Assembly (NCBI RefSeq): GCF_017488845.2
Contig: NZ_CP083370.1
Span: 1,426,001-1,490,000, forward strand
Source: Ensifer canadensis
GTDB taxonomy: Bacteria; Pseudomonadota; Alphaproteobacteria; Rhizobiales; Rhizobiaceae
DNA length: 64,000 bases
Direction of reading: 5' to 3'
The notes under the pieces are model-generated. The model was not told the origin of the DNA, searched no databases, and saw nothing but the letters and a program-made list of their open reading frames with translations. How positions within the stretch are numbered: position 1 is the stretch's first letter; the number at the start of each line of letters is the position of its first letter. The translations under genes were made by a program, and so were the position numbers. Shown in pieces: positions 26,313 to 34,998 of the stretch.

Positions 26313-27014
26313 ATGGCTAAGACCACGACAAGCCGCGGGCGTCGCCGCGGCAGCCGGACAAAGAAAAAGGGCGGAATGCTGCCCTGGTATCTCGCCGCGG
26401 TGCTGACAGTCGGCGGCGTTGTTGCGTACGACCACCGTGGACAGTTGCGGGATCTGCCGGGCGTTTCGGATGTGTTCGCATCGGCGCCCAAGTCGACATC
26501 CACATCCAGGTCGGACGATCGGCCGAAGGCGCAGGCCCGTGTCGCCATGCCCTCGGCTACGCACAAGACGAAGCCTGTCGACGGACCGATACCCGCAGTC
26601 AATGTCGGGTTGGCCGCACCGACACCCGTCGAGCGCCCGATCGCGCAGCCCACGGCCGTCGAGCCCCAGGCGAATCAGTTCTATTTCTGCGGTACCCGCA
26701 ACGACAATTGCGTCGTCGACGGCGGAACATTCCGCTACCAGGGCGAGGAGATCCGTGTCGCCGACGTCGATGCACCGCGAATCAAGCAGGCGAGTTGCGA
26801 TAGCGAACGTGCCCGCGGCTTCTACGCCAAGCAGCGATTGCGCGAGTTGCTGAACGCCGGCGAGTTCAGGCTGATCGAGGCCATCGGCAGGAGCGACGAC
26901 AAGAACAGCGAAAAGCTGCGCGTGGTGATGCGCGACGGCCGCTCTCTCGGCGCCGTGCTCGTATCGGAGGGCTTGGTTCGGCCCTGGAAGGGACAGCCCA
27001 AGCCCTGGTGTTAG
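26313..27014 (+). CDS. Membrane-anchored thermonuclease-like protein
   Basis: A 233-residue protein. The N-terminus is very basic (RGRRRGSRTKKKGG), then one membrane helix (about residues 22-39), a long Pro/Ala/Thr-rich linker, and from ~120 a staphylococcal-nuclease-like domain (SNase): EIRVADVDAPRI, RGFYAKQRLRELL, LRVVMRDGRSLGAVLVSEGLVRPW. The catalytic Arg/Asp set is partly recognisable (Asp in DVDAP, Arg in RLRELL), but some residues differ. It probably sits at the inner membrane with the domain in the periplasm. Nuclease activity is inferred. Confidence 0.8.
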   Translation: MAKTTTSRGRRRGSRTKKKGGMLPWYLAAVLTVGGVVAYDHRGQLRDLPGVSDVFASAPKSTSTSRSDDRPKAQARVAMPSATHKTKPVDGPIPAVNVGLAAPTPVERPIAQPTAVEPQANQFYFCGTRNDNCVVDGGTFRYQGEEIRVADVDAPRIKQASCDSERARGFYAKQRLRELLNAGEFRLIEAIGRSDDKNSEKLRVVMRDGRSLGAVLVSEGLVRPWKGQPKPWC

Positions 27015-27072
27015 ACGGTGCTCGGCGTCATCAGAGAGAATGATGAGGGCCGGAAGCGTGTAGCCGTCTAAG

Positions 27073-27339
27073 TTATCCACCGAGCGCGATATCAATACCG
27101 ATTATCAACCCCAGAGCCGATAGTGCCAGAAAGAACACAACAAGAGAGCTTGCTAGAAGCAGCTTGATGGGATTGGCTCGGAAATCTGCCTTAAGGTTCG
27201 GGAAAATTGGCGACATGTCCAATCGGCCGGTCACCGCGAGCTGGAATAGACGCCAGATTGCGACCGCAATGCACATTCCACAGAAAACTACCGTCAGTAT
27301 GAGCTTGGGTAGATGATCAACTCTGGATTCAACGTCCAA
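27073..27339 (-). CDS. Small membrane protein, function unknown
   Basis: An 88-residue protein with two membrane helices (about residues 12-32 and 59-82) separated by a polar loop with FPNLKADFRANP. GC content is lower than in the neighbours, hinting at a different origin. No family recognised. Confidence 0.55.
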   Translation of the reverse strand: MDVESRVDHLPKLILTVVFCGMCIAVAIWRLFQLAVTGRLDMSPIFPNLKADFRANPIKLLLASSLVVFFLALSALGLIIGIDIALGG

Positions 27340-27684
27340 TTCCCTGAAGAATCTTGGTGCAAGGTAGCTTTACCGTGAAACGGTGTACAAGGTAGCAGCG
27401 CCCCGCGACGTCGGAAGAAGGGTTGGACGGAAGATTCGGGCCGTCTGTCGAAATGGTAAATCCATCCAATTGCCTCGTGTCGGACGCTGCCGTATAGCGC
27501 CCGCCGCCTGTCGTCGAAGGGGTTCGCGGCGATCCGTTATGGGGCCGGATCGGTAAGCCTGTGGAAGAGTTGGAGAAAGATGGAATTTCAGAAATGCCTG
27601 AGGACGTTTTTCAGAAATCCCCTCTTGCGCTCTTTCTATATTCATTCTAAACGCTCGCCACGACTTGATAATCTCAGTCGATGA
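27340..27684. other. Intergenic region upstream of tRNA-Cys
   Basis: About 345 bp in which I see no gene. It must contain the tRNA-Cys promoter; no clear consensus boxes can be pointed to. Confidence 0.3.
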
Positions 27685-27758
27685 GGCCTCGTGGCGGAGT
27701 GGTGACGCAGAGGACTGCAAATCCTTGTACCCCGGTTCAATTCCGGGCGAGGCCTCCA
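27685..27758 (+). tRNA. tRNA-Cys (GCA)
   Basis: GGCCTCG...CGAGGCC acceptor, discriminator T, CCA encoded, anticodon loop CTGCAAA with anticodon GCA, and a GGTTCAATTCC T-arm. 74 nt. Confidence 0.96.
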
Positions 27759-27789
27759 AAGCCACCCCTAAGTAGTTGAATTAGTTTCG

Positions 27790-27987
27790 CTATTTGGACT
27801 GCAGGATTTCATCTGCTGCCACACATTCCTCTTGGTGTGGCAATTGGTTCCCGTTATCTCCCTCTTCGACGTTCGATCCAAGCAGCAGATTGCCGATTCC
27901 ATCCCCATTGCTTCTGGCAACACTCTGCCTCGTCAAGCGCGCCCGTTCGCGTTCCGCGAGTAGATCTTCGACGTCTTGGCGGCGCAA
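27790..27987 (-). pseudogene. Possible fragment of a DNA-binding (excisionase-like) protein
   Basis: A 65-residue frame begins with TTG and the phrase RRQDVEDLLAERERARL, which resembles the end of an HTH_17/excisionase domain, where the last helix starts with R-x-x-DVEALL. No N-terminal helix-turn-helix is present, so this would be a remnant. It lies 30 bp from the 3' end of tRNA-Cys, a usual integration site for mobile elements. Weak evidence. Confidence 0.25.
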
Positions 27988-28059
27988 CGAACGCCCCCCT
28001 CATTCAGGGTGCAGCAGTTTGAACGGCTGCGGCCGGCGTCCTGCCAGCCGCGCCTGTCG

Positions 28060-28503
28060 TCACTCCGCCGGGATAAACTTGAGCGTTCCTGCGAGCCTTG
28101 GGCCGGTCGATCCCTTCGTGTCCATCGGGTGGTTGATGCCGTCGTTCACCGGTAGCTCCTCGAAATCGAATGGGCTTATGCCTTCAAGGCACGCGGCGTT
28201 GACGCCGTAGAAATCCGGGTTCGCGCGCGGCTTGTGGAATGTGTAGATGCCGCACTTCGAGCAGAAGTAATGCTCTGCAGCCTTCGTGTTGAACTGATAT
28301 TTGGTGAGTGCCTCGCCGCCGGAGAGAACCGTGACCCCGTCCTTGGCGGCAGAGACGGCAACCGCGCCCTTCAACTGGCAATAGGAGCAAGTGCAACGGC
28401 GGGCGGTGCGGAGGCCGCTCTTCAGTTTCACATTGAAGCGAACCGTTCCGCAGTGGCAGGCTCCGTCAAGGTTCTGAACATCGAGATTCATCCAATCATC
28501 CAT
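28060..28503 (-). CDS. GFA-family zinc-binding protein
   Basis: A 147-residue protein of the glutathione-dependent formaldehyde-activating (GFA/CENP-V) fold. The zinc Cys motifs are seen in order: CHCG, then CTCSYC, then FCSKCG. The family is best known for S-hydroxymethylglutathione synthase, but most members have unknown substrates and this short form should not be taken as that enzyme. Start uncertain between 28503 and an ATG 12 bases downstream. Monocistronic. Confidence 0.85.
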   Translation of the reverse strand: MDDWMNLDVQNLDGACHCGTVRFNVKLKSGLRTARRCTCSYCQLKGAVAVSAAKDGVTVLSGGEALTKYQFNTKAAEHYFCSKCGIYTFHKPRANPDFYGVNAACLEGISPFDFEELPVNDGINHPMDTKGSTGPRLAGTLKFIPAE

Positions 28504-28926
28504 CTGATTTTGAAGCGCATTTGATGAGCTTTCTTATGAGGTGGGTTGCTTGTGCTCAAGCGCATTCGGGGGCAGTCTCAATCCAGAGGACCGCACTCCC
28601 GTTGAGGCCGTTCGTTGTAGGGCCATCAGCCGATTGGGCTCAGGCGCGGGGTACGAGGCGTCTCGTCGCGCATCGGGCACATATTCAGACCAAGTGCCCG
28701 ATACGTGCGCCAGCACGCTTTCGTGCTCCACGTCGGGGACGTTCCGCGGCCCGAGCCGATGCGTCGCAAGAGCGCTCGGCCAACGGATCGTGCGGAGAAA
28801 AAGCCTACGGCCGTTCGCATCCGTCCTGCATCATCCGCGCGAGGAGCGAACAGTCCGCGTCGCACCGTTGCCTTTCTTGGGTACGAACCTAGTTACCCAT
28901 ACCGTACCCAAGCGAGGAATTGCTGA
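28504..28926. other. Structured intergenic region
   Basis: About 420 bp with overlapping frames on both strands but no credible protein. It contains an imperfect 13-bp stem (GCGCATCGGGCAC at 28668-28680 against 28694-28710), a hairpin AGCACG-CTTT-CGTGCT (28712-28727) and an inverted repeat TTGGGTACG/CGTACCCAA (28877-28885 and 28903-28911). An unannotated structured RNA or a leader of the next gene is possible. Confidence 0.35.
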
Positions 28927-29073
28927 ATGAACCGTAATGGGCTCTATCTGATCATTGCCATGCTCGCCGTCGCCGTCATTGGTCTCGGCGCCTATGTCTA
29001 CCGCGAGGAAACAAAACCGACCGGCGTAGAGATCAAGATTGGCCAGGACGGGGTTTCCGTTCAGGAGAATTGA
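28927..29073 (+). CDS. Tiny conserved-type membrane protein
   Basis: A 48-residue protein. The ATG at 28927 follows GAGGAATTGCTGA. One N-terminal membrane helix (LYLIIAMLAVAVIGLGAYV, residues ~6-24), then YREETKPTGVEIKIGQDG and a polar end. Length, topology and sequence resemble small inner-membrane proteins found in other rhizobia. Function unknown. It lies directly behind the TTGGGTACG inverted repeat. Confidence 0.65.
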   Translation: MNRNGLYLIIAMLAVAVIGLGAYVYREETKPTGVEIKIGQDGVSVQEN

Positions 29074-29715
29074 GCGCCATCGGCCACACGCTCAACAGGT
29101 TTGGCAGCGGCGAATGCCGCTGGCGGTCGACGCCCCACGCGAGGTTCAAGGCGAACGCAGATCCGAAGGCGGTCGAAATACCGGCCATCGGTGGCGTAAG
29201 CGGCCGCGTGCTCGTTGCGAGCGTCAACGAAAGTGTGACGTAGATAGGGCGGCGAGCGCGTGATTCAGCCCCTCGCACGATGAAAGCAACAAGTCACCCA
29301 GCGCCTGCGCGATTGGCTAAAGCGGTTCTCCGTCAATAGCAGCCCGATTGTCGAATGTGAAACGCTGTGCGTGCCTGCGCAAAGGACATGCTGCCGGCAC
29401 GCAGGTACGGTTTTCGGGGGGCAAGGAACATGGGCCAATGCGGCGCGTCCAACACGCGCAGCGAGGCTGCCCGCATCGCAGCCAACCACTGTTTTCAAAG
29501 CGCAATTCGACCGGGCTGCGCTTGCCCGCCAGTTTGCGAACGTCCGCAGTCGCCAACGACATGGCCTTGCGAGGACGCGCCCCGAAATGGTGATTCGGTC
29601 ACTATTGTCAGTGCTGAAAATATTGTCTCTAGACAGAACTGGGAATGAATATCCCAACAGCGCGACCCGTATAGGTAGTGTCAAACAAAGCCAACAATGG
29701 AGGAAAAGACATAAA
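29074..29715. other. Long intergenic region
   Basis: About 640 bp with no convincing gene. A 57-codon frame (29070-29243) starts with TTG overlapping the stop of the previous gene, but its ribosome-binding site is too close. The rest shows only unconvincing frames on both strands. Confidence 0.35.
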
Positions 29716-30048
29716 ATGAAATATAAGATCGCCCTGACTGCTCTTGCCATTCTTGCCGTAACGACGGCCACCGCAAGCGCTGAGGATCTCGTCTTTCAGC
29801 TTAAGAACAAGACGAATGCCGTTTTGACGAACTTCTACACATCGCCGGTCGGTGTTGATCAGTGGGAAGACGACGTCTTCGGGCGGCAGGTGCTTAATCC
29901 GGGCGAAAGCATGGAAATTACCATCGCCGACGGACGTGATGTCTGCAAATACGACATGCGCTTTGAATTCGAAGAAGGTTCCGGTCTCGACACGACTGAA
30001 GACAAGCAGGATCTCTGCGAGTTGGGCGAGTACTCGATTCACGAGTAA
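29716..30048 (+). CDS. Small secreted protein
   Basis: A 110-residue protein with a Sec signal peptide (MKYKIALTALAILAVTTATASA, cleavage near residue 22). The mature part is acidic: DLVFQLKNKTNAVLTNFYTSPVGVDQWEDDVFG, ITIADGRDVCKYDMRFEFEEG, ending with a second Cys (DLCELGEYSIHE), so one disulfide is possible. The ATG at 29716 has GGAGGAAAAG upstream. Similar proteins occur in rhizobia, without a known role. Confidence 0.78.
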   Translation: MKYKIALTALAILAVTTATASAEDLVFQLKNKTNAVLTNFYTSPVGVDQWEDDVFGRQVLNPGESMEITIADGRDVCKYDMRFEFEEGSGLDTTEDKQDLCELGEYSIHE

Positions 30049-30149
30049 AATCCGTCGAGCGTGAAAAACACTCGATCCGAAAATCTCCGTCTCGCTACCC
30101 TATGTGGCGAGACGTTGAAGTAAGAGAGCGGCTGGCCGGCATGAAGGCG

Positions 30150-30250
30150 GCTAGAGCGTTTCCGGTTTAAACGGAGTCACTAGGCGCTCTATCTATTTGT
30201 TTTTACGCATTTCCTGGCGGAAAACCGCTCCGCACTTTTCCTCGAATTGC
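30150..30250. repeat. Mosaic palindromic repeat
   Basis: AGAGCGTTTCCGG...AGGCGCTCT followed by ACGCATTTCCTGGCGGAAAACCGCTCCGCACTTTTCC. The second part, reversed, is nearly the same as 60130-60178. It belongs to the dispersed rhizobial intergenic repeat class. Confidence 0.7.
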
Positions 30251-30267
30251 GCTGGCGTGAGACGGGC

Positions 30268-30984
30268 TTAGTGGTAGCGGCGGATCAAGCCGACGAGCTT
30301 GCCCTGAATCTTGACCCGGTCAGGCCCGAAGATGCGCGTCTCATAGGCCGGGTTGGCGGCCTCTAGAGCAATTGAAGCGCCCTTGCGCCGGAAGCGTTTC
30401 AACGTTGCTTCCTCGTCATCGACTAGTGCCACGATGATATCGCCGGGATTGGCCGTGGTGGCATTGCGGATGATCACCGTATCGCCATCGAAAATGCCGG
30501 CCTCGATCATCGAATCACCCTTCACTTCAAGGGCGTAGTGCTCGCCGCTGCCGATCATATCGAGCGGCACGGTAATGTCGTGGGTGTTGTTCTGTATCGC
30601 CGAGATCGGCACGCCGGCGGCAATGCGGCCCATCACTGGAACCGACACGGAGCTGTTGTCGGCAACCGGCAGCGTTTTCGCCGCGGGGGCAGGGGCGGGC
30701 GGTTTGCCAAGGCTACCCTCGATGACGCTCGGCGAAAACCCGCGACGGGGCTGCGCGCTCGCAGCATAGGCTTCCGGCAGTTTGATGACTTCGAGCGCTC
30801 GGGCGCGGTTGGGAAGCCGGCGTATGAAGCCGCGTTCCTCGAGCGCTGTGATCAGCCGGTGAATGCCCGACTTGGATGCCAGGTCGAGTGCATCCTTCAT
30901 CTCGTCGAAGGACGGCGGTACACCGGACTCCTTCATTCGTTCATGGATGAAAAGAAGCAATTCCTGTTGCTTGCGGGTCAGCAT
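30268..30984 (-). CDS. lexA: SOS repressor LexA
   Basis: A 238-residue repressor. The N-terminal winged helix ([20 protein letters not shown], recognition helix near SKSGIHRLI) is followed by a linker and the S24 self-cleavage domain: cleavage site A123-G124 in RIAAGVP, catalytic S158 in GDSM and K196 in ATLKRF. The length matches alphaproteobacterial LexA. The start at 30984 was chosen because it gives the conserved MLTRKQ beginning. It represses itself and DNA-damage genes and is cleaved with RecA help. Confidence 0.96.
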   Translation of the reverse strand: MLTRKQQELLLFIHERMKESGVPPSFDEMKDALDLASKSGIHRLITALEERGFIRRLPNRARALEVIKLPEAYAASAQPRRGFSPSVIEGSLGKPPAPAPAAKTLPVADNSSVSVPVMGRIAAGVPISAIQNNTHDITVPLDMIGSGEHYALEVKGDSMIEAGIFDGDTVIIRNATTANPGDIIVALVDDEEATLKRFRRKGASIALEAANPAYETRIFGPDRVKIQGKLVGLIRRYH

Positions 30985-31032
30985 GGCAAGTCGCTCCAGA
31001 GGCGTGAAACAAATCAAGAACAGACACTATCT

Positions 31033-31047
31033 GTTCCATATGTGTTC
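31033..31047. promoter_or_regulatory. SOS box upstream of lexA
   Basis: GTTC-CATATGT-GTTC, an exact match to the alphaproteobacterial LexA operator GTTC-N7-GTTC, 49 bp upstream of the lexA start. Confidence 0.88.
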
Positions 31048-31164
31048 CGCAAGTGCCTAAAATTCTGTGAATGTTGGTTCAATCAAGCGCAGATTGACCA
31101 ACTCGTCGCTGCACGCGCCGCGCGAGGCTGATATGCCTCCTTCCGTTTATGGAATGAGGGTTTA

Positions 31165-31404
31165 ATGACGAAGCTGATTCAAATCTTGCTGACCATCGTT
31201 GTCGCCGCGACCGCGATCCTTGGGTTTCGCTGGTATCAATACGTGGATAACAAGCAGAGCCCGTTTGACGAAGTTGGTATCGCGTTGAATGCGGCGATGC
31301 CCGGGCCGCTCAATCAATGGGGTTGTGACCGGCTGAAGCTGACATTTGGCAACGGACACCCGCCGCACGGTTGCGCCGCGGCCGATGGGACGCAGTGGAA
31401 ATAG
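31165..31404 (+). CDS. Small membrane-anchored or secreted protein
   Basis: A 79-residue protein with an N-terminal hydrophobic helix (KLIQILLTIVVAATAILGF) and a polar part with two Cys (WGCDRL and HGCAAAD) that could pair in the periplasm. The ATG follows GAGGGTTTA. No family recognised. Divergent from lexA. Confidence 0.6.
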   Translation: MTKLIQILLTIVVAATAILGFRWYQYVDNKQSPFDEVGIALNAAMPGPLNQWGCDRLKLTFGNGHPPHGCAAADGTQWK

Positions 31405-31462
31405 CCTGCCATCAAGGGATCAGCAGAAATATCGATGGGCGATCTGCTAGAGGAGGCCTGAA

Positions 31463-31750
31463 TCAGGCCGGCTGCGTCGCGGAGCAGGCGTCCTCGAATT
31501 CCTTGACGGTTTCCGCGGAGTTGTCCTCCGGCAGCACAGCGTCGGCCGCTTCGGTCGCGACCGGCGTGTCGCCTTGATAGACGAAGGACTGGATGTAGTA
31601 GGCGATCGTTCCCTTCCAAACGTTCCGGCCGTCTATCTGCTGGCAGGGCACGGCCGTTTCGAAGTCGGCTTGCAGGTCGTCGACCGTGGCAGCGCTGAGG
31701 GCGATGTTAGGCGATGCGATAATCGAGGCGATAAGCAAGGCTGCAAGCAC
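31463..31750 (-). CDS. Possible small secreted protein
   Basis: A 95-residue protein with GTG start. It has a signal-like N-terminus (LAALLIASIIASPNIALSA, cleavage near 20) and an acidic mature part with two Cys residues (VPCQQIDG and EDACSA). The ribosome-binding site is weak. Function unknown. Confidence 0.45.
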   Translation of the reverse strand: MLAALLIASIIASPNIALSAATVDDLQADFETAVPCQQIDGRNVWKGTIAYYIQSFVYQGDTPVATEAADAVLPEDNSAETVKEFEDACSATQPA

Positions 31751-32247
31751 GGTGAACGTCCACTAGATCAGAGGTGGCGGCGATGGTTTGGTTAACGATG
31801 TGAACCGTGCTTTCGTTCCGAAGTCCAGCAAGCATGCCGGGCACTGTGCCGTGTTCAACAGTTCTTTGCGAAAGGCGAGCACTGGTGCTCAAGCTGTGGC
31901 AATGAAGGCACAAAGATTGGCGTGAGGTGCGTTGGCGTTTTCGATTTTCCGGCGCCCGCCTCAAAGCGTGGCGCTGGCAGCTGATCAACAATACCCGCCG
32001 CAAATGCTTCCGATGATGTTGGACGCCGTAATGGAGTGCGAGTGGCCAGCGGCATCCGCCTGTAGCGATCTTCGCATCTCCAGCCAAATACATACGACGT
32101 TCAAACGCGCTACGAAACCGGCATCTGACCGCGGGTGCTCGACCAGTCGCGCCGGGATGTCGCGGAGACGTTGCGCACCCCAGTTCGACTGGCCACTGAC
32201 GGATATCTCTCTCGTGTCGTTAGTTCGAGAGGTTAAAGCCGACCGTC
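31751..32247. other. Intergenic region, nothing recognised
   Basis: About 500 bp with only unconvincing frames on both strands and no strong hairpin that I could find. Confidence 0.3.
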
Positions 32248-32391
32248 TTACTTCTTGTCTTTCTTGCCCAGGGAGAAACTGCTGCCGGCCAGCTTCACCT
32301 GTGAGCCTTCCGTCACAACGGCGGCTTTGACAGTCTTGTCCTTCTTTGGCTTTCTAACCTCGCGGTTACTTCGCACTTGACCTTTTGCCAT
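32248..32391 (-). CDS. Tiny basic protein with its leader interrupted by an IS
   Basis: A 47-residue, very basic protein, MAKGQVRSNREVRKPKKDK onward, ending LGKKDKK. The sequence looks like a small conserved rhizobial protein of unknown role, perhaps nucleic-acid binding by charge. Its ATG lies 5 bp from the IS110-family copy 2. The ribosome-binding site GGAGAC is retained at the junction (32396-32401), but the native promoter is displaced to the far side of the IS. Confidence 0.65.
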   Translation of the reverse strand: MAKGQVRSNREVRKPKKDKTVKAAVVTEGSQVKLAGSSFSLGKKDKK

Positions 32392-32397
32392 GATCGT

Positions 32398-32660
32398 CTC
32401 CAATGAAAGAACACAAGGGGCGAAACGCCTTCGATTGGCGGCTTTTCCTTGGGTTCGGTTGGTTATTGATCGGCATTTTCGCCGATCGGCTAAATCTCTT
32501 CCTTCCGCGCGACAGGCATCTGCCGTTCGGTTCTTGAACCAGTCTCCAATGCGTGACCCTGATGCCGTGCTGGCTTCGGTCACAGAGTGGCGTTCGGCTC
32601 CCGGCTTCCCATTCTCCTTGAGGAGCGCAGCCCAGTCCTGCCGGGCTCGCTAGACGACAA
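32398..32660 (-). ncRNA. Candidate bridge RNA of IS110-family copy 2
   Basis: Matches the region 1860-2122. The end-like stretch GTCTCCAATG is at 32542-32551 and the target-like stretch TCTCCTTG at 32613-32620. Same reasoning as for copy 1. Confidence 0.5.
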
Positions 32661-33728
32661 TCAGGACAGCCGGGATATCGTCGACGCGCCTTCCGTGGTG
32701 CTGGTGCCGCGCGGCTCGTAAGCGCGCTGGTCACGCAGGATCTGGAAGGCGATCGTCAAAAGCTTGCGCGCGATCGCCACACGCGCCTTGTTGGTTCCTC
32801 TGATCTTCAGATGCTCGTACTGGTCATGAAGTTGCGCATCGCTGGCGATGGCGGGGGTGACGGCTTCGACGAAAGCCCAGCGCAGCCACTTGTTGCCCTG
32901 CTTGATGATCTTGCCGTGAAAGGTCTTGCCGCCGGAGGAATAGGTCGAGGGCACCAGTCCGGCATAGGCGGCGAGCTTCTTCGGATTGCGAAAGCGGGAT
33001 ACATCGTCAATCTCCGCGTCGATCAGCCGGGCGAAGAACTCGCCGATGCCGGGGATCGTCTTCAACAGCTTGACGTTGGCATTGGCCTTGGTCATCGCCC
33101 GGATCGTTGCTTCCGACTGCTTGATCCGCACGTCAATGTCGCCGATGAAGGCGAGGCCACGGTCGATCTGGATGCGGTCGATCTCCGAGACGTTGACTTG
33201 CGCCAGCTGGACGCGGCCGGCCTTGCCAAACAGATCCCCGAGCTTCTTCAGCTGTGCCGTCTGCTCCGGATAGCGATCAAACACCGTGACAATGCGGTTC
33301 TTCGTCATCGTGCGCAGCCGCACGTAAAACATCCGCTCGCGCAGGGCGACGCGCAGGTCTCTTGCTCGTTCGCTGGGCGCCCAGGCCTCCGGCACCAGGT
33401 CGGCCCTGAGCAGATGCGCGAGCACCGTCGCATCGATCTTGTCGGTCTTGATCTTGGCGTCGGCAATCGCCTTGACCTTCAAAGGATGGGCGAGAACGAC
33501 ATCATCGCAAATGTCGTCGAGCCAGTCGTACATCACCATCCAGTTGCGCGTCGCCTCGACCACGGCATGCGAGTTCTCGCGGTAGCGTTCGAGAAACCCA
33601 CCGAGCGACTGGCGATCGTTCTTCACCCGGCCCGATCTGAGCGTCTTGCCGCTGCTGTCCTGCACCACCAGATGACTATAGGATTTGTGGTAGTCGACGC
33701 CGATATGGTAATCATAAGAGGCAGTCAT
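32661..33728 (-). CDS. IS110-family transposase (copy 2)
   Basis: The translated sequence is the same as that of the copy at 2123-3190: 355 residues, YHIGVDYHK RuvC-like domain and Transposase_20 domain with LKTIPGIGEFFARL. The intact frame and lack of divergence between copies indicate recent transposition. Confidence 0.92.
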   Translation of the reverse strand: MTASYDYHIGVDYHKSYSHLVVQDSSGKTLRSGRVKNDRQSLGGFLERYRENSHAVVEATRNWMVMYDWLDDICDDVVLAHPLKVKAIADAKIKTDKIDATVLAHLLRADLVPEAWAPSERARDLRVALRERMFYVRLRTMTKNRIVTVFDRYPEQTAQLKKLGDLFGKAGRVQLAQVNVSEIDRIQIDRGLAFIGDIDVRIKQSEATIRAMTKANANVKLLKTIPGIGEFFARLIDAEIDDVSRFRNPKKLAAYAGLVPSTYSSGGKTFHGKIIKQGNKWLRWAFVEAVTPAIASDAQLHDQYEHLKIRGTNKARVAIARKLLTIAFQILRDQRAYEPRGTSTTEGASTISRLS

Positions 33729-34034
33729 GCTTCCAACTCCCTTGTTGAGATCTTCGAAACCCCAATAAGGTAAGCCGAAAGGCCGGAAGCGTGACTGTCC
33801 CTCGATCATCACCTGCATCTCAATGGTCCGTTCTCTCCTGGGACGCGGCTGCTTTCATGCCACCTCCTTGGAAGGTGTGCCGGGGAACCCTGCATGGGCG
33901 CCGAATGCCGGCAAACCAGCCTGCATTGATACCGCCGTAAGTCAATGACGGTGCCGGTGGATCACTGTTTTGCCGGCGTTGCGTCGCGCATTCGTGCCCG
34001 GTGTCCGGGCACTGCGATGATAACGTCGCTTCGG

Positions 34035-34325
34035 TCACTTACCGTTGCGCCCCTGGGATGCTGTCGCAGGCCCTATGACGGCAGCAACTTCGGTTATCTT
34101 GTTCGCCGGAAATCCGGCGCGTTCCGAATGTTCGCGAATGACGTCGGCGCTTGATGCCTCGTGGACGCAGTAAATCTTGTCGCCGGCGACATAACTGGTG
34201 ATCCATGTATATGGTACGCCAAGATCGGCGACGACAGCATTGGATTTTGCCGATAATGCGCAAAGGTCGTCCTGGTTGAGCTTGTCGGCCCCTGGGACGT
34301 CGCGTTCAATGATGTAGGTGGGCAT
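34035..34325 (-). CDS. DUF4242 family protein
   Basis: A 96-residue protein starting MPTYIIERDVPGADKL, followed by the DUF4242 pattern GVPYTWITSYVAGDKIYCVHEASSADVIREHSERAGFP. These are small ferredoxin-fold proteins of unknown function, with conserved Cys and His in the CVHEA phrase that may bind metal. The start has a short upstream purine stretch. Monocistronic. Confidence 0.88.
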   Translation of the reverse strand: MPTYIIERDVPGADKLNQDDLCALSAKSNAVVADLGVPYTWITSYVAGDKIYCVHEASSADVIREHSERAGFPANKITEVAAVIGPATASQGRNGK

Positions 34326-34611
34326 CGTTCAGTTCCTCGGTTGTTGGAGGACTGAATATCAAGAATATCTAATATAATTGAAGTCAATACTTTCCACCGG
34401 TGATGCGGCGATTCACGACGATTTCCCTGGAAGTATAGGATCAAGCAGCGGAAGGGGCTCCACCGGGACTGGCGTCCGATCAAACGATGGGCGCCTGTAT
34501 CGCCCCGCGATCACAATATCTCGCGGCCAATAGCTCTATGCGACTGAAATCGCGCGGCCGGGGATGGGAGCGCGCGATGCGCTCCGTCCGACACGCGTAT
34601 ACTAGCGCAAG

Positions 34612-34776
34612 TTAGTAGCTGAGCCGGAAACCGCCGGGACTCGCCGCAGACGGATCGGGTACAGGTGTTGGACCTTGCCACTGCGCATAGGTCGTGTTGC
34701 TGCCGCCGGTGCTTGCGCATCCGGCAAGCGCAAGAAGCGCGAGAAAAGCGGCTGTCGTCAAATATTTAAGAGGCAT
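34612..34776 (-). CDS. Small lipoprotein
   Basis: A 54-residue protein: signal peptide MPLKYLTTAAFLALLALAG-C with lipobox LAGC (Cys at residue 20), then a short Ser/Thr/Pro-rich tail PTPVPDPSAASPGGFRLSY. The start at 34776 was chosen as the only one giving a proper lipoprotein signal. Probably an entericidin-like or other small envelope lipoprotein; no name is justified. Confidence 0.7.
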   Translation of the reverse strand: MPLKYLTTAAFLALLALAGCASTGGSNTTYAQWQGPTPVPDPSAASPGGFRLSY

Positions 34777-34998
34777 GGTTTTCTCTAGTTCTGGGAGATC
34801 GCCCAGGGCTCGATGGGCCGGAATCAGACTTTCCCTCAAATTATCTGGGATGGCAAGCGGGTCGAGCCACCGCCTTGCAAGCGCCGTCAATGCTGCGGCT
34901 ATGATCGGGGAATACTCGCAAAACTTGTATGCGTTCGCCGCCAAAGCATTCACTTGGCGACCGAGCGCAATAATGGGTGGCGAAAAATGAGACAGCCA

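Larger units (their letters stand above)
32396..33871 (-). mobile_element. IS110-family element (IS1111-like), copy 2
   Basis: Same element as 1858-3333, orientation unchanged. Left flank CATGATC and right flank AAGGTGTGCC differ from copy 1, which sets the limits. When the flanks are joined with the shared bases, the empty site reads CCAAGGAGACGATCATG on the minus strand, a normal Shine-Dalgarno and start codon. Confidence 0.9.

Noticed and set aside
28541..28930. Frames of 65-129 codons on both strands upstream of the tiny membrane gene
   Set aside because: Overlap on both strands, Cys/Arg-rich, no ribosome-binding site; the region is better explained as structured non-coding DNA.
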